Counted from the stretch's first letter, positions 26,272 to 36,486 are shown. The stretch is DNA of 64,000 nt from JBOEGW01 sp050633625 (GCA_050633625.1 JBOEGW010000011.1:124001-188000); one strand, 5' to 3'. Notes: generated from the sequence alone by a model not told the origin. Translations and numbers: made by a program.

Positions 26272-27009
26272 TCAATCCTCGAAACACGCAGCGCGCCCAT
26301 CTTGGTGGATCAACGCCGCCCCATCGCGAATACTTGCCGACCGTCGCACAACAAACTGCCCCGGGTTGATCGCTGAGCGGTTTTTCGGATTTGGTAGGAT
26401 CGCCGCCAATCGGCTGGCCTGCGTAGGTGACAACTGAGCAGGGCTGACACCGAAATAATGCTGGCTCGCCGCCTTCACCCCAAACACGCCTTCATCAAAT
26501 TCCGCGATGTTCAAATAGACCTCAACAATCCGCCGTTTGGGCCAAATCAGCTCCACAACCGGGGTGATCCCCGCCTCCATCGCCTTGCGCACCCAGGAGC
26601 GTGCAGGCCACAAAAACACATTCTTCACGGTTTGCTGCGTCAAGGTCGAGGCCCCGCGCGTCTCCCCTTCCTCAATCACTTGACGGATCGCTGACATATC
26701 AAAGCCCCAGTGACCACAGAAGTTCGCATCCTCCGCCGCCACCACGGAACGCGCCATAACTGGCGCAATCTCGTCCATATCGACCCACTCGTATTTGATC
26801 GTCCCAAGCCGGGATTTTTCGGTGAGCATATAGAGCGTCTGAGGCGGGCGGATCACCGAGAACAGCGCCACCACAAGAAGCACAGCAACACACCCCCAAA
26901 ACACGATCCGGCGCACCCATCGCCTGACCCAAAGGCGCAGGCGCCGGAAAACCCCGGGCCGTGCCTCGTCCTCAATGTCGATGTCGTTGTCTTTTCTTGC
27001 CCGCGCCAT
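26272..27009 (-). CDS. mtgA: Monofunctional peptidoglycan glycosyltransferase
   Basis: This 245-residue inner-membrane GT51 enzyme polymerises lipid II into glycan strands. After a basic N-terminus there is one transmembrane helix (VFWGCVAVLLVVALFSVI), followed by the GT51 motifs VVAAEDANFCGHWGFD (catalytic Glu), GASTLTQQTVKNVFLWP and RKAMEAGITPVVELIWPKRR with EVYLNIAEF. No transpeptidase domain is present, so this is MtgA rather than a class A PBP. It stands alone between the GST gene and a DUF4189 gene. Confidence 0.94.
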   Translation of the reverse strand: MARARKDNDIDIEDEARPGVFRRLRLWVRRWVRRIVFWGCVAVLLVVALFSVIRPPQTLYMLTEKSRLGTIKYEWVDMDEIAPVMARSVVAAEDANFCGHWGFDMSAIRQVIEEGETRGASTLTQQTVKNVFLWPARSWVRKAMEAGITPVVELIWPKRRIVEVYLNIAEFDEGVFGVKAASQHYFGVSPAQLSPTQASRLAAILPNPKNRSAINPGQFVVRRSASIRDGAALIHQDGRAACFED

Positions 27010-27059
27010 GTCCCCTTGTCCCTAGCTGCGCGCGCCGGGTCAAGAAAAAGCCGCGTCTG

Positions 27060-27425
27060 CTACGGGGAACAGGACCAAACTTTCACGCGGCAGTTCCGCC
27101 CGTAATCCATGCAATAATTCATAGCGGAGCTTTCAGCGAGTTCACGGTTTTTCTCCGTAGCCCAGCCCCAGCCCCCATTGTCCGCCATCGCAATCGCGGC
27201 GCAAGAATTGTAAAAGGCGCGCACAATGTTGCAATTGCCTTGGCATCCGCTTTGCGCCCTGTTGACGGCCGCACTCTCACTGTACTGACCATAGGCAGTG
27301 CCCCACGCCCCGTTATTGCCGACAGCAACCGCGCCCCAGCACAGCTCATATCCGCATTGCCCGGCCAGCGCCGCACCCGGCATCATCAGCACGCCAAGCA
27401 CCAGTCCCAAAATTCTTTGCATCAT
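27060..27425 (-). CDS. DUF4189-domain secreted protein
   Basis: This 121-residue secreted protein has a signal peptide ending PGAALAG and then a Cys-rich DUF4189 domain: CWGAVAVGNNGAWGTAYGQY, EAARNAL-like ESAAVNRAQSGC, CAAIAMADNGGWGWATEKN and a closing CRVKVWSC. The cysteines probably form disulfides. Function is unknown; the domain is common in proteobacterial secreted proteins. The start at 27425 fits the GGGGA ribosome site better than the ATG two codons upstream. Confidence 0.82.
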   Translation of the reverse strand: MMQRILGLVLGVLMMPGAALAGQCGYELCWGAVAVGNNGAWGTAYGQYSESAAVNRAQSGCQGNCNIVRAFYNSCAAIAMADNGGWGWATEKNRELAESSAMNYCMDYGRNCRVKVWSCSP

Positions 27426-27495
27426 TGTCATTCCCCAGTTTCCCCAAGTCTCTATATCCCGCCTCCAGAGTGCGAAGCATTTCCCTGCAAAGCAA

Positions 27496-27535
27496 CAAGA
27501 AAGGGCGCTCCAAACCGGAACGCCCTCCTTTTTTC
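27496..27535 (-). terminator. Terminator between gltB and the DUF4189 gene
   Basis: A 9-bp stem with one mismatch (GGGCGTTCC / GGAGCGCCC on the minus strand) is followed by TTTCTTG on that strand; on the plus strand the same hairpin runs into TCCTTTTTT. It lies just past the gltB stop. Confidence 0.8.
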
Positions 27536-27550
27536 CATTAAAATGCGCGC

Positions 27551-30500
27551 TTATTCAGCGGGGATCGCATCTTCCTCAATCGACAGAGGAGCCGGGATAT
27601 GAACCAACATCTCAATCGGGCACACCTGCAAGAAGTTGTCTTTCTCAACGTCCCAATTCAACAGGATTTCGCGCGCCTTAAGCGAGTGCGTTTCCTCCGC
27701 GTGGCGCTCGATCAGACCCTTCAATTCAGCTTCCCAATGCGGCACGGTCACCGCGCAAGTCACCAAAGTTTCGAGGTTCATATAATCCTCAGCAATGGCG
27801 TCAGGATCATACAAATACGCCATGCCGCCGGTCATCCCTGCGCCAAAGTTGGCCCCGATGGAGCCAAGGATCACAGCCGTGCCGCCGGTCATATACTCAC
27901 AACCGTTCGAGCCACAGCCCTCAATCACCACCTTCGCGCCTGAGTTGCGCACCGCAAAGCGTTCGCCCGCGCGCCCCGCCGCGAACAAATACCCATCCGT
28001 CGCACCGTACAAGACCGTGTTGCCGATGATCGTGTTCTCCGAGGCCACCAGCGGCGAATGCATCGGTGGGCGCACCGAAATCATCCCCCCGGACAAGCCC
28101 TTGCCAACATAGTCATTCGCGTCGCCAGCCACTTCAATCTTAAGCCCCGGCGCGGCAAAAGCACCAAGCGATTGCCCCGCAGACCCGGACAATTTCACAG
28201 TCAAATGATCGTGTTGCAGGTTGTTGCGCATACCGAAGTTCTGCACGATATGGCTCGACGCCCGCGTCCCGATTGTCCGGTCCGTGTTGCGCACAGCATA
28301 TTGCAGCTGCATTTTCTCGCCCTCATTAAAGAAGCGCGCAGCGTCCTTCACGATATCCGCATCCAATGTATCAGGCACAACATTGCGCTCGCGGTCCCGA
28401 TCATAAACCACCTTATCCGCACCATCGACACTGATCAAAAGTGGGTTCAGATCAAGGTCGTCCAGATGCGCCGCACCCCGGCTCACCTGCGACAAAAGAT
28501 CGGCCCGGCCAATCACATCATCAATCGAGCGCGCCCCAATCCGAGCGAGGATTTCGCGCACTTCTTGCGCATAGAAGGTGATCAGGTTCACAACCTTATC
28601 GGCGTTTCCGGTGAACTTATCGCGCAGCGCTTCGTCTTGTGTACACACGCCAACCGGGCAGGTGTTCGACTGGCACTGACGCACCATGATACAGCCCATC
28701 GCGATCAACGCCGCGGTGCCAATCCCGTACTCCTCAGCGCCCATCATCGCCGCCATCACAATATCACGCCCGGTGCGAAGACCACCATCCGTGCGCAGCG
28801 TCACGCGCGAACGCAGGTTGTTCATCGCCAAGACCTGATGCGCTTCCGTAAGACCCATTTCCCATGGCAAACCGGCAAACTTGATCGACGTCGCAGGCGA
28901 AGCGCCCGTGCCCCCGTTGTGGCCAGAAATCAGAATGATATCCGCCTTCGCTTTCGCTACACCGGCTGCGATAGTGCCGACCCCAGACGAAGCCACCAGT
29001 TTCACAGTCACCTTACAGCGCGGATTGATCTGCTTCAGGTCATAGATCAACTGCGCAAGGTCTTCGATCGAGTAAATATCGTGGTGAGGCGGAGGCGAAA
29101 TCAGCGTCACACCCTTGGTCGAATGGCGCAAGCGCGCGATCAAATCGGTGACTTTCATCCCCGGCAACTGACCACCTTCGCCCGGCTTCGCACCCTGAGC
29201 GACCTTGATTTCCAACTCTTCACATTGGTTCAAATACTCCGCCGTAACGCCAAAACGCCCCGAAGCAACCTGCTTAATCTTCGCAGAAGGATTGTCACCA
29301 TTGGCTTCTGGAACGAAGTGCGCCGGATCTTCGCCGCCTTCCCCCGAATCCGATTTCGCGCCAATCCGGTTCATCGCCACATTGAGCGTTTTATGCGCCT
29401 CAGGCGACAGCGCCCCCAGCGACATGCCCGGCGTCACAAACCGTTTGCGGATCGAGGTGATGCTTTCCACCTCGTCAATTGGGATCGGTTCGCCAAGCGG
29501 TTTGATCGCCAACATATCCCGCAGATTGATCGGCGGATTCGCCTGCATACGGGCAGAATACTGCTTCCACATCTCATAAGACGCCCGATCACAGGCCGAT
29601 TGCATAAGGTGCATCGTTTGCGCCGACCACGCATGAGTTTCGCCGCCTTTGCGCGCCTTGTAGAACCCGCCAATTGGCAGAATATCGGTTTTCGCAGCCC
29701 AACCTTTCGCATGGATTTCTTCGGCCTTGGTTTGGATACCCCCAACACCAATCCCCGAAATCCGGCTTGTCATGCCAGGGAAATACTCGTTCACCATCGC
29801 CCGGCTCAGACCAACCGCTTCAAAGTTCAGCGCGCCACGATACGAGGAAATCACCGAAATCCCCATTTTCGCCATGATCTTCAACAGACCGGCACCGACA
29901 GCTTCCCGATAGTTGTGAATCGCTTCGGTCAATGACCCTTCCAACAGTCCGCGCTCAATCCGATCGGCAAGACTGTCCTCGGCCAAATAGGCGTTCACAA
30001 CCGTCGCACCGCAACCAATCAAGACAGCAAAATAATGCGGATCAATACATTCAGCAGAGCGCACATTGAGCGATGTAAACGTCCGCAACCCTTGGCGCGT
30101 CAGCCATGAGTGCACAGCGCTCGTCGCCAAAATCATCGGCATCGCAACCTTGGCCTCGCCTTGCCCCATATCGGACAAAACGATGTGTCCAGCACCCGAA
30201 CGCACGGCTTCCTCCGCTTCCGCACGAATGCGCGCAAGCCCGTCCCGCAACGCTTGATTGCCGGCACCCGCAGCAAAGGTACAATCAATTTCCACCATCG
30301 GCGCGTTAAAATTTTCAACCAGTTTGTCGAACTGCGCATTGCCAACAAACGGGCTATCAAGCACCAAAATCTGAGTTTGCGAGCCGTTTTCATCCAGCAC
30401 GTTTTTCAGGTTTCCAAACCGCGTTTTCAGGCTCATCACCCGGAATTCACGCAAACTATCAATCGGAGGATTGGTCACTTGGCTAAAGTTCTGACGGAAG

Positions 30501-32089
30501 AAATGGCTCAGCGGGCGGTACTGGTTGGACAGCACAGCAGAAGGCGTGTCATCGCCCATAGAGGCCAGAACCTCCTTCGCATCCTCCGCCATTGGCGCCA
30601 GAATTTGCTCTAGCTCCTCAAGGGAATACCCGGCCGCGATCTGGCGTTTGCGCAGGTCTTCACCGCTGTGAATTGCCTGCTCCTCAACCGTCGAAAGCTC
30701 GCCTTCAATGTCATTAATCTTGCCGACCCACTCGCCAAATGGCTGGGACGCAGACAGCTTGTCCTTGATTTCGGTGTCGTGATAAAGCGCACCTTCTTTC
30801 ATATCCACGGCCAAAATCTGCCCCGGCCCAAGCGCGCCTTTCTCAACGACAGTCGCCTCATCTGGCGGCACCATGCCCGCTTCTGAACCAGCAATCACAA
30901 GCCCATCCCCGGTCACAACATAGCGCATCGGGCGCAGACCGTTGCGATCAAGCCCGGCACAGACCCACCGGCCATCCGTCATGGCCAAAGCCGCCGGACC
31001 ATCCCAAGGCTCCATCGTGGAATTCGCGTAGTTATACATGTCGATCCAAGCTTGCGGCAGCTCGGTCGCTTGCTTGGACCAGCTTTCAGGCACCATCAGC
31101 GTTTTCGCCATTGGCGCCGAACGCCCAGCGCGCACCAAAACCTCAAACACAGCATCCAGCGCCGCAGAATCCGACGACCCGCCCGGTACAATCGGCTTAA
31201 TGTCTTCGGCGTAATCGCCAAACACCGAACTCGCCATGCGAATTTCGTGGCTCTTCATCCAATTCAAGTTGCCCTTGAGCGTGTTGATTTCGCCGTTATG
31301 CGCCAACATACGGAATGGCTGCGCGAGCCACCACTGAGGGAAGGTGTTGGTGGAATAGCGTTGATGATAGATCGCAAAAGCGCTCTCAAACCGCTCGTCC
31401 TGCAAGTCCGGGTAAAACACCGCAACCTGCTCCGCCAGCATCATCCCTTTGTAAATGATCGAACGGCACGACAGAGACGCCAAATACAATTCCCGCACGC
31501 CTGCCGCAGCGCTCGCTTTTTCGATCCGGCGGCGAATGATGTACAATTCCCGCTCAAAAGTTTCCTCGTCCACGCCTTTCGCGTTGGAAATCAGGATTTG
31601 CTCAATCTCCGGGCGCGTGGCGTTCGCCTTGTCCCCAAGACAAGACACATCAACCGGCACATGGCGCCAGCCGTAGATATAGTAGCCCATCTTGAGAACT
31701 TCAGTTTCAACGATCGTCCGGCAGGTTTCCTGCGCGCCAAAATCGGTGCGCGGCAAGAACACCTGGCCCACCGCAATCAGCTCGTTCGAACGTGGCTCAT
31801 GGCCCGTACGGCGCACTTGGTCGTAGAAAAACGGAACCGGAATTTGGACATGAATACCAGCACCATCGCCGGTCTTCCCATCCGCATCCACCGCACCCCG
31901 GTGCCAAATCGCCTTGAGCGCATCAATCCCAGCTTCCACAACCTTGCGGCTTTTCTTCCCGTCAATCGACACAACAAGGCCCACGCCACAAGACGCATGC
32001 TCTTCTTCCTCACGGTACAGGCTGTTCTCAGCCATCCACGCGCGGCGCGCCGTTTCTTCGGCCATCCAGTTGTCGTCATATTTGGTCAT
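27551..32089 (-). CDS. gltB: Glutamate synthase (NADPH) large subunit
   Basis: This is the alpha subunit of NADPH-GOGAT, which transfers the amide of glutamine to 2-oxoglutarate. It has 1512 residues. A propeptide of about 33 residues precedes the catalytic cysteine (EEHASCGVGLV, Cys34), which becomes the N-terminus of the glutaminase domain. Further blocks are the FMN-binding synthase domain (KPGEGGQLPGMKV, ISGHNGGTGASPATS) and the [3Fe-4S] cluster (MVRQCQSNTCPVGVCTQ), followed by a C-terminal beta-helix (GCGSNGCEYMTGG). The start overlaps the end of an unrelated secreted-protein gene by 14 bases, with GGAGAT as ribosome site. Confidence 0.97.
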   Translation of the reverse strand: MTKYDDNWMAEETARRAWMAENSLYREEEEHASCGVGLVVSIDGKKSRKVVEAGIDALKAIWHRGAVDADGKTGDGAGIHVQIPVPFFYDQVRRTGHEPRSNELIAVGQVFLPRTDFGAQETCRTIVETEVLKMGYYIYGWRHVPVDVSCLGDKANATRPEIEQILISNAKGVDEETFERELYIIRRRIEKASAAAGVRELYLASLSCRSIIYKGMMLAEQVAVFYPDLQDERFESAFAIYHQRYSTNTFPQWWLAQPFRMLAHNGEINTLKGNLNWMKSHEIRMASSVFGDYAEDIKPIVPGGSSDSAALDAVFEVLVRAGRSAPMAKTLMVPESWSKQATELPQAWIDMYNYANSTMEPWDGPAALAMTDGRWVCAGLDRNGLRPMRYVVTGDGLVIAGSEAGMVPPDEATVVEKGALGPGQILAVDMKEGALYHDTEIKDKLSASQPFGEWVGKINDIEGELSTVEEQAIHSGEDLRKRQIAAGYSLEELEQILAPMAEDAKEVLASMGDDTPSAVLSNQYRPLSHFFRQNFSQVTNPPIDSLREFRVMSLKTRFGNLKNVLDENGSQTQILVLDSPFVGNAQFDKLVENFNAPMVEIDCTFAAGAGNQALRDGLARIRAEAEEAVRSGAGHIVLSDMGQGEAKVAMPMILATSAVHSWLTRQGLRTFTSLNVRSAECIDPHYFAVLIGCGATVVNAYLAEDSLADRIERGLLEGSLTEAIHNYREAVGAGLLKIMAKMGISVISSYRGALNFEAVGLSRAMVNEYFPGMTSRISGIGVGGIQTKAEEIHAKGWAAKTDILPIGGFYKARKGGETHAWSAQTMHLMQSACDRASYEMWKQYSARMQANPPINLRDMLAIKPLGEPIPIDEVESITSIRKRFVTPGMSLGALSPEAHKTLNVAMNRIGAKSDSGEGGEDPAHFVPEANGDNPSAKIKQVASGRFGVTAEYLNQCEELEIKVAQGAKPGEGGQLPGMKVTDLIARLRHSTKGVTLISPPPHHDIYSIEDLAQLIYDLKQINPRCKVTVKLVASSGVGTIAAGVAKAKADIILISGHNGGTGASPATSIKFAGLPWEMGLTEAHQVLAMNNLRSRVTLRTDGGLRTGRDIVMAAMMGAEEYGIGTAALIAMGCIMVRQCQSNTCPVGVCTQDEALRDKFTGNADKVVNLITFYAQEVREILARIGARSIDDVIGRADLLSQVSRGAAHLDDLDLNPLLISVDGADKVVYDRDRERNVVPDTLDADIVKDAARFFNEGEKMQLQYAVRNTDRTIGTRASSHIVQNFGMRNNLQHDHLTVKLSGSAGQSLGAFAAPGLKIEVAGDANDYVGKGLSGGMISVRPPMHSPLVASENTIIGNTVLYGATDGYLFAAGRAGERFAVRNSGAKVVIEGCGSNGCEYMTGGTAVILGSIGANFGAGMTGGMAYLYDPDAIAEDYMNLETLVTCAVTVPHWEAELKGLIERHAEETHSLKAREILLNWDVEKDNFLQVCPIEMLVHIPAPLSIEEDAIPAE

Positions 32090-32819
32090 GAAAGATCTCC
32101 TTCTGTCCCAAGTCGGGTGCTACGGGGACCAGCCCCGCCTTTTGCTCTTCGCATTCAAAATACGGCAGCGTGCTGCCAAATCCCGGCTCACCGGGGTTGA
32201 TGAATTCGACGGGGCTGCTGTCATAAACAGTCGCGCTCCCATCTGCCTCAAACACCTCTTCCGTGCCGAGGAAAAACAACTCATACTCGCGGGACAAAAA
32301 TTGAACCCCGCGCGCGTGATATTCCACTTCGCCGTCCGCACTCAGTATACGCAACTGTGTCGACACAGCTTCAAGCGCAACATCGTCAATCACCGTTGTC
32401 CGATCCGTCAATTGATCCGCGCCAACAATCGTAATCACGCGATCCTCGCCTGGCGCCGTTCGGTGCATGTCAAAGCGAAAGGTATCAATCCCCTCGTGCA
32501 TCAAATCCCGGCGCGAAATCCGATCCTCCGCCGGGGCCTTGAAGATTTCATTCGCATTGTCCCAAGCGTAATAGGCGTTCATCCATTGGTAATCGCCGTC
32601 ATACTCAACAATAGACTCAAGCCCATTGCCCGAATAAACGACTTCCCAAAAGCTCCCATCCGTCGCTTTGTCACACCGATAAAGGTTGCTCACAGCACAT
32701 TGTCTTGATTGCACAGTCAAGAAGGTCTCGCAGCCTTTGGGCGCCTGAAAATCCGCAGCATGCGCTGCCAAAGGAAAGACAGTCGCAGCACAAAACAGGG
32801 CTGAAAACAGGCGGTTCAT
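32076..32819 (-). CDS. Secreted protein of unknown function between gltD and gltB
   Basis: I do not recognise this 247-residue protein. A signal peptide (MNRLFSALFCAATVFPLAAHA) is followed by a Cys-containing N-terminal part (CETFLTVQSRQCAVSNLYRC) and a long beta-rich region. The start at 32819 has AAGGAGAG upstream; the open frame continues 39 codons further without a plausible start. It lies between gltD and gltB in the same direction, and its stop overlaps the gltB start by 14 bases, so ribosomes ending here can reinitiate on gltB. A periplasmic protein inside a GOGAT operon is unexpected. Confidence 0.8.
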   Translation of the reverse strand: MNRLFSALFCAATVFPLAAHAADFQAPKGCETFLTVQSRQCAVSNLYRCDKATDGSFWEVVYSGNGLESIVEYDGDYQWMNAYYAWDNANEIFKAPAEDRISRRDLMHEGIDTFRFDMHRTAPGEDRVITIVGADQLTDRTTVIDDVALEAVSTQLRILSADGEVEYHARGVQFLSREYELFFLGTEEVFEADGSATVYDSSPVEFINPGEPGFGSTLPYFECEEQKAGLVPVAPDLGQKEIFHDQI

Positions 32820-32895
32820 ACTGGCTCTCCTTTTGCTGGCATCCATCGCCTCGCGGCGAAAACGGGGGCTGACGTGGTGAAAAAGAGGGGGCAGA

Positions 32896-34332
32896 TTACT
32901 CCGCCGCCACCCCTGATTTTTGCGCGTTGAAGGCATTAATCATCGCATCGGCCGTGTCACGACCATCCTTGATCGCCCAAACCACAAGGCTCGCACCGCG
33001 CACGATATCGCCAATCGCATAAACATCCGGCAAGGCCGTTGCCCCTGTGTTGAAGTCCGCTTTCACAGTGCCCCAACGGGTCACCGGAAGCTCCGGCTCG
33101 CCCCAAAGCGTTGGCAAATCTTCCGGCTCAAAGCCAAGCGCTTTGATCACCAAATCTGCATCCTCAACATATTCCGCGCCTTCAATCGGCTCCGGCGATT
33201 GGCGGCCCGATGCGTCGGGCTGACCAAGGCGCATCCGTTGCACCATCACGCCCGTCACCGGATCGCCCGCAAAGCCCTTGGGCGCAGCCATCCACACGAA
33301 TTCCACACCTTCTTCTTCGGCGTTTTGTGTTTCGCGCTGCGAGCCGGGCATATTGGCACGGTCACGTCGATACAGACATTTCACGCTAGTTGCGCCCTGC
33401 CGAATGGCCGTGCGCACACAATCCATCGCCGTGTCGCCACCGCCAATAACCACAACCTTCTTGCCCTCAGCCCAAAGGGAGCCGTCTTTGTGCGCTGCAA
33501 CCTCATCGCCAAAACTCGCCTTGTTGGAGGCGGTCAGGTAATCAATCGCATTCACAATGCCGCTCGCCCCTGCGCCCGGACCCTGCAAATCGCGGGTCTT
33601 GTAAACGCCAGTAGCGATGATCACAGCATCATGTTGGCCGCGAATGGCTTGGAACGTCAGGTCTTCCCCCACCGCGCAATTCATCACAAATTTCACGCCC
33701 GATTGCTCAAGCTGCTCGATGCGCCGCATCACAATGTCTTTTTCCAGCTTAAAGCCCGGAATACCGTAGGTCAGCAAACCTCCAGCGCGGTCATACCGAT
33801 CATAAACCGTGACCTGAACCCCGGCCCGGCGCAGCCGATCCGCCGCCGCCAAACCCCCAGGACCAGCCCCGATGATGCCAACGCTCTCGCTGCGTTCCTG
33901 GGAAGGCGTAGCAGGCTTCACCCACCCTTTCTCCCAAGCAGTATCGGTAATATATTTCTCAACAGACCCGATGGTCACAGTGCCATGACCGGATTGTTCA
34001 ATCACACAGTTGCCTTCGCACAACCGATCTTGCGGGCAGATGCGACCACAGATTTCAGGAAAGGTATTGGTCTCCTGACTGATCTGATAGGCTTCTTCCA
34101 AACGGCCCGTTGCCGTCATGCGCAACCAATCGGGAATATTGTTGTGAAGCGGGCAATGGGACTGGCAATACGGCACGCCACATTGGCTGCACCGGCTCGC
34201 CTGCTCCTCGGCTTTCGCCGCTGCATATTCCTGATAAATCTCATCGAAATCTTCGCGGCGCGTCTCGGCACCACGCTTTTCGGGCATGTCGCGGTCAATC
34301 GCTACAAATTTTAGCATTGGCTGTTTGGCCAT
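32896..34332 (-). CDS. gltD: Glutamate synthase (NADPH) small subunit
   Basis: This is the beta subunit of GOGAT, passing electrons from NADPH through FAD and iron-sulfur clusters to GltB. It has 478 residues. The N-terminal cluster region is CSQCGVPYCQSHCPLHNNIP with further cysteines in CGRICPQDRLCEGNC. The FAD-binding site is IIGAGPGGLAAADRLRRAG and the NADPH site is VVVIGGGDTAMDCVRTA. It is the first gene of the gltD-unknown-gltB unit and is divergent from uppP. Confidence 0.96.
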   Translation of the reverse strand: MAKQPMLKFVAIDRDMPEKRGAETRREDFDEIYQEYAAAKAEEQASRCSQCGVPYCQSHCPLHNNIPDWLRMTATGRLEEAYQISQETNTFPEICGRICPQDRLCEGNCVIEQSGHGTVTIGSVEKYITDTAWEKGWVKPATPSQERSESVGIIGAGPGGLAAADRLRRAGVQVTVYDRYDRAGGLLTYGIPGFKLEKDIVMRRIEQLEQSGVKFVMNCAVGEDLTFQAIRGQHDAVIIATGVYKTRDLQGPGAGASGIVNAIDYLTASNKASFGDEVAAHKDGSLWAEGKKVVVIGGGDTAMDCVRTAIRQGATSVKCLYRRDRANMPGSQRETQNAEEEGVEFVWMAAPKGFAGDPVTGVMVQRMRLGQPDASGRQSPEPIEGAEYVEDADLVIKALGFEPEDLPTLWGEPELPVTRWGTVKADFNTGATALPDVYAIGDIVRGASLVVWAIKDGRDTADAMINAFNAQKSGVAAE

Positions 34333-34554
34333 GAAACCCTCCGTTTATCGCGCGTCTTTGCCCGTTTTCATAACGATCTTTACAGGAAAGAAAAGGCAAT
34401 TGTGCTGACCTATTTTTAGGAAGCTGCCATTCGTGGCGTGCGAAACACGACAGGAATTTGAAATTTAGGTCAATACGTATGTCATAAATTTGTGCTTTCC
34501 TCCTGATTCCAATTGGTTAGCCTGCGGCAAGTTTTGACAACCCAATGGCGCAGC

Positions 34555-35367
34555 ATGTCCCTCTTCTATCTCTTTATTGTCGCAATCATTCAGGGGCTTA
34601 CCGAGTTTCTCCCGGTGTCCTCCTCGGGTCACCTGATTCTCCTGCCGAATCTCACAGGCCAACAAGACCAAGGGCAATTCATCGACGTTGCCGTGCATAT
34701 GGGCACGCTCGGTGCTGTAATTCTGTATTTCTGGAAAGACGTGCGCATCGGCCTCGCGGGCATCCCGCGCATGCTCACCGGGCGCATCGACACACCGGGA
34801 TCGAAGCTCGCCTTCCTGCTGCTCATCGCAACAATCCCCGTCATCCTGCTTGGCCTCGGTCTCAACCTGACAGGGCTGGACGAAACCATGCGTTCCGTCA
34901 AAGTGATCGGCTGGACGATGTTGATCTTCGGCCTCGTGCTCTACTGGAGCGACCAAAAAGGCAAAACCGAAAAGGCCGCCTCCGATTGGTCCCTGCGAGA
35001 CGCCGTCATCATGGGCCTGTGGCAAGCCATCGCCCTGATCCCCGGCACCTCGCGCTCTGGCGCAACCATCTCCGGCGCACGCGCCTTGGGCTACACCCGC
35101 GAAGACGGCGCGAAAATCGCGATGCTGATGTCCATCCCGACCATCTTCGCGTCCGGTTTGTTCCTGACATTGGGCGTGGCAGCAGAGGCCGACACCACAG
35201 CACTCAAAAATGGCGCAATCGCCGCGGTCTTCGCCTTCCTCTCAGCCCTCGGCGCCCTCACATTGATGATGCGCCTTCTGAGATCCGTAAGCTTCACGCC
35301 CTACGTGATCTACCGCGTTCTCCTCGGCATCGTCCTGTTAACCCTCGCCTATTCCGGCGTGATCTAG
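34555..35367 (+). CDS. uppP: Undecaprenyl-diphosphatase (bacitracin-resistance protein)
   Basis: This membrane phosphatase recycles undecaprenyl diphosphate to the monophosphate carrier used for peptidoglycan and other envelope glycans. It has 270 residues from the ATG at 34555, the normal length, with about eight helices. The diagnostic motifs are QGLTEFLPVSSSGHLIL near the N-terminus and the phosphatase loop PGTSRSGATISGA. A TTG 14 codons upstream is possible but unnecessary. Bases 34333-34554 form the divergent promoter region shared with gltD. Confidence 0.95.
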   Translation: MSLFYLFIVAIIQGLTEFLPVSSSGHLILLPNLTGQQDQGQFIDVAVHMGTLGAVILYFWKDVRIGLAGIPRMLTGRIDTPGSKLAFLLLIATIPVILLGLGLNLTGLDETMRSVKVIGWTMLIFGLVLYWSDQKGKTEKAASDWSLRDAVIMGLWQAIALIPGTSRSGATISGARALGYTREDGAKIAMLMSIPTIFASGLFLTLGVAAEADTTALKNGAIAAVFAFLSALGALTLMMRLLRSVSFTPYVIYRVLLGIVLLTLAYSGVI

Positions 35368-36344
35368 GTTTTCAGGTTTTTCGCGGAAGCTGTAATGTCG
35401 TTGTATTGGCCCTGCGTGCGGAACCGCCACAGGTATTCAGGGATCACCGCGCGCAGCGCCGTTGGCTCAATCCCAAGGTCCGCCAATCCGCGCGCACCTT
35501 CATTCACAACACTGTCGGATTTCAAGCTCACAACCTGATCCTTGGTCAAAGGCGCACGCAGCAATCCACCCGTCATCGCCTGCATAATATCAAAGCTCGT
35601 ACCCATAATCCCGGCCACAAAAGACGGAATATTGATCACAAGCCGACGCCGCTGAATAACCTCAAGCATGGCCCCGATCAGCCCGCGAAGCGTGTCCACA
35701 TCTGGCCCACCCAGCTCATACATGCCCGCTTCGGCCTCGCCCAAAACAGCCTTCTCAGCCGCCGCAGCGACGTCATCCACATACACAGGTTGAAACTTGG
35801 TCCCGCCACCTACAATCGGCAACACCGGACCAAAGCGCGACATCCCAGCAAAACGGTTGAAGAACCCGTCCTCCGTGCCGAAAATCACCGAGGGGCGCAA
35901 AATCACGGCACCAGGGAAATGCTCAAGAATACCTTCCTCGCCCCGCCCTTTGGTTTGCGCATACAGGCTCTCGCCCTCCACATCCGCACCAATCGCTGAC
36001 AGATGCACGAGCCGTTCAACACCCTCAGCCGCCGCCAGCCGAGCAACGCGCTGCGCACCCTCGTGCTGCACCGCCTCAAAGTTGTTCTTGCCGCCCTTCT
36101 CAAACGTGCCAACACAGTTCACAACAGCATCCGCACCCAACATCGCCGCCGCCACCGAAGCGTCATCGCGAATGTTGCACAACACAGGCTCAACTTGGCC
36201 AACCGTCCCATAGGGGCGCACATAAAGCGCTTCATTCGGGCGGCGCACCGCAACCCGCACACGCCACCCCGCCTGCGCCATCCGACGCGCAATATAGCGC
36301 CCCACAAAGCCAGACCCACCATAAATGGTTACGAGTTTCGACAT
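35364..36344 (-). CDS. NDUFA9-like NAD(P)-binding protein (complex I-associated family)
   Basis: This 326-residue atypical SDR protein starts with a Rossmann nucleotide site (VTIYGGSGFVGRYIARRM). It resembles the NDUFA9 subunit family of mitochondrial complex I, which occurs as a stand-alone protein in alphaproteobacteria; whether it joins complex I here is unknown. The start at 36344 has GGAGAT upstream. Its 3' end overlaps that of the convergent uppP by four bases. Confidence 0.88.
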   Translation of the reverse strand: MSKLVTIYGGSGFVGRYIARRMAQAGWRVRVAVRRPNEALYVRPYGTVGQVEPVLCNIRDDASVAAAMLGADAVVNCVGTFEKGGKNNFEAVQHEGAQRVARLAAAEGVERLVHLSAIGADVEGESLYAQTKGRGEEGILEHFPGAVILRPSVIFGTEDGFFNRFAGMSRFGPVLPIVGGGTKFQPVYVDDVAAAAEKAVLGEAEAGMYELGGPDVDTLRGLIGAMLEVIQRRRLVINIPSFVAGIMGTSFDIMQAMTGGLLRAPLTKDQVVSLKSDSVVNEGARGLADLGIEPTALRAVIPEYLWRFRTQGQYNDITASAKNLKT

Positions 36345-36486
36345 GCCGATCTCCTTCACACTTCTTGCCCCGTAAATAGACCTCCACGCCCTCATTCACA
36401 AGGCTCAATGGAAAGCTTGGCAAACCAACCCCGAATCCCGTTGACACGCCCCCCAACCCCCTTTAAGTCCCGCCTTCACGACACCT

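Noticed and set aside
28058..29935. 625-codon open frame on the plus strand inside gltB
   Set aside because: It is fully antisense to the conserved gltB coding sequence and its product is Arg/His-rich and unlike any protein.
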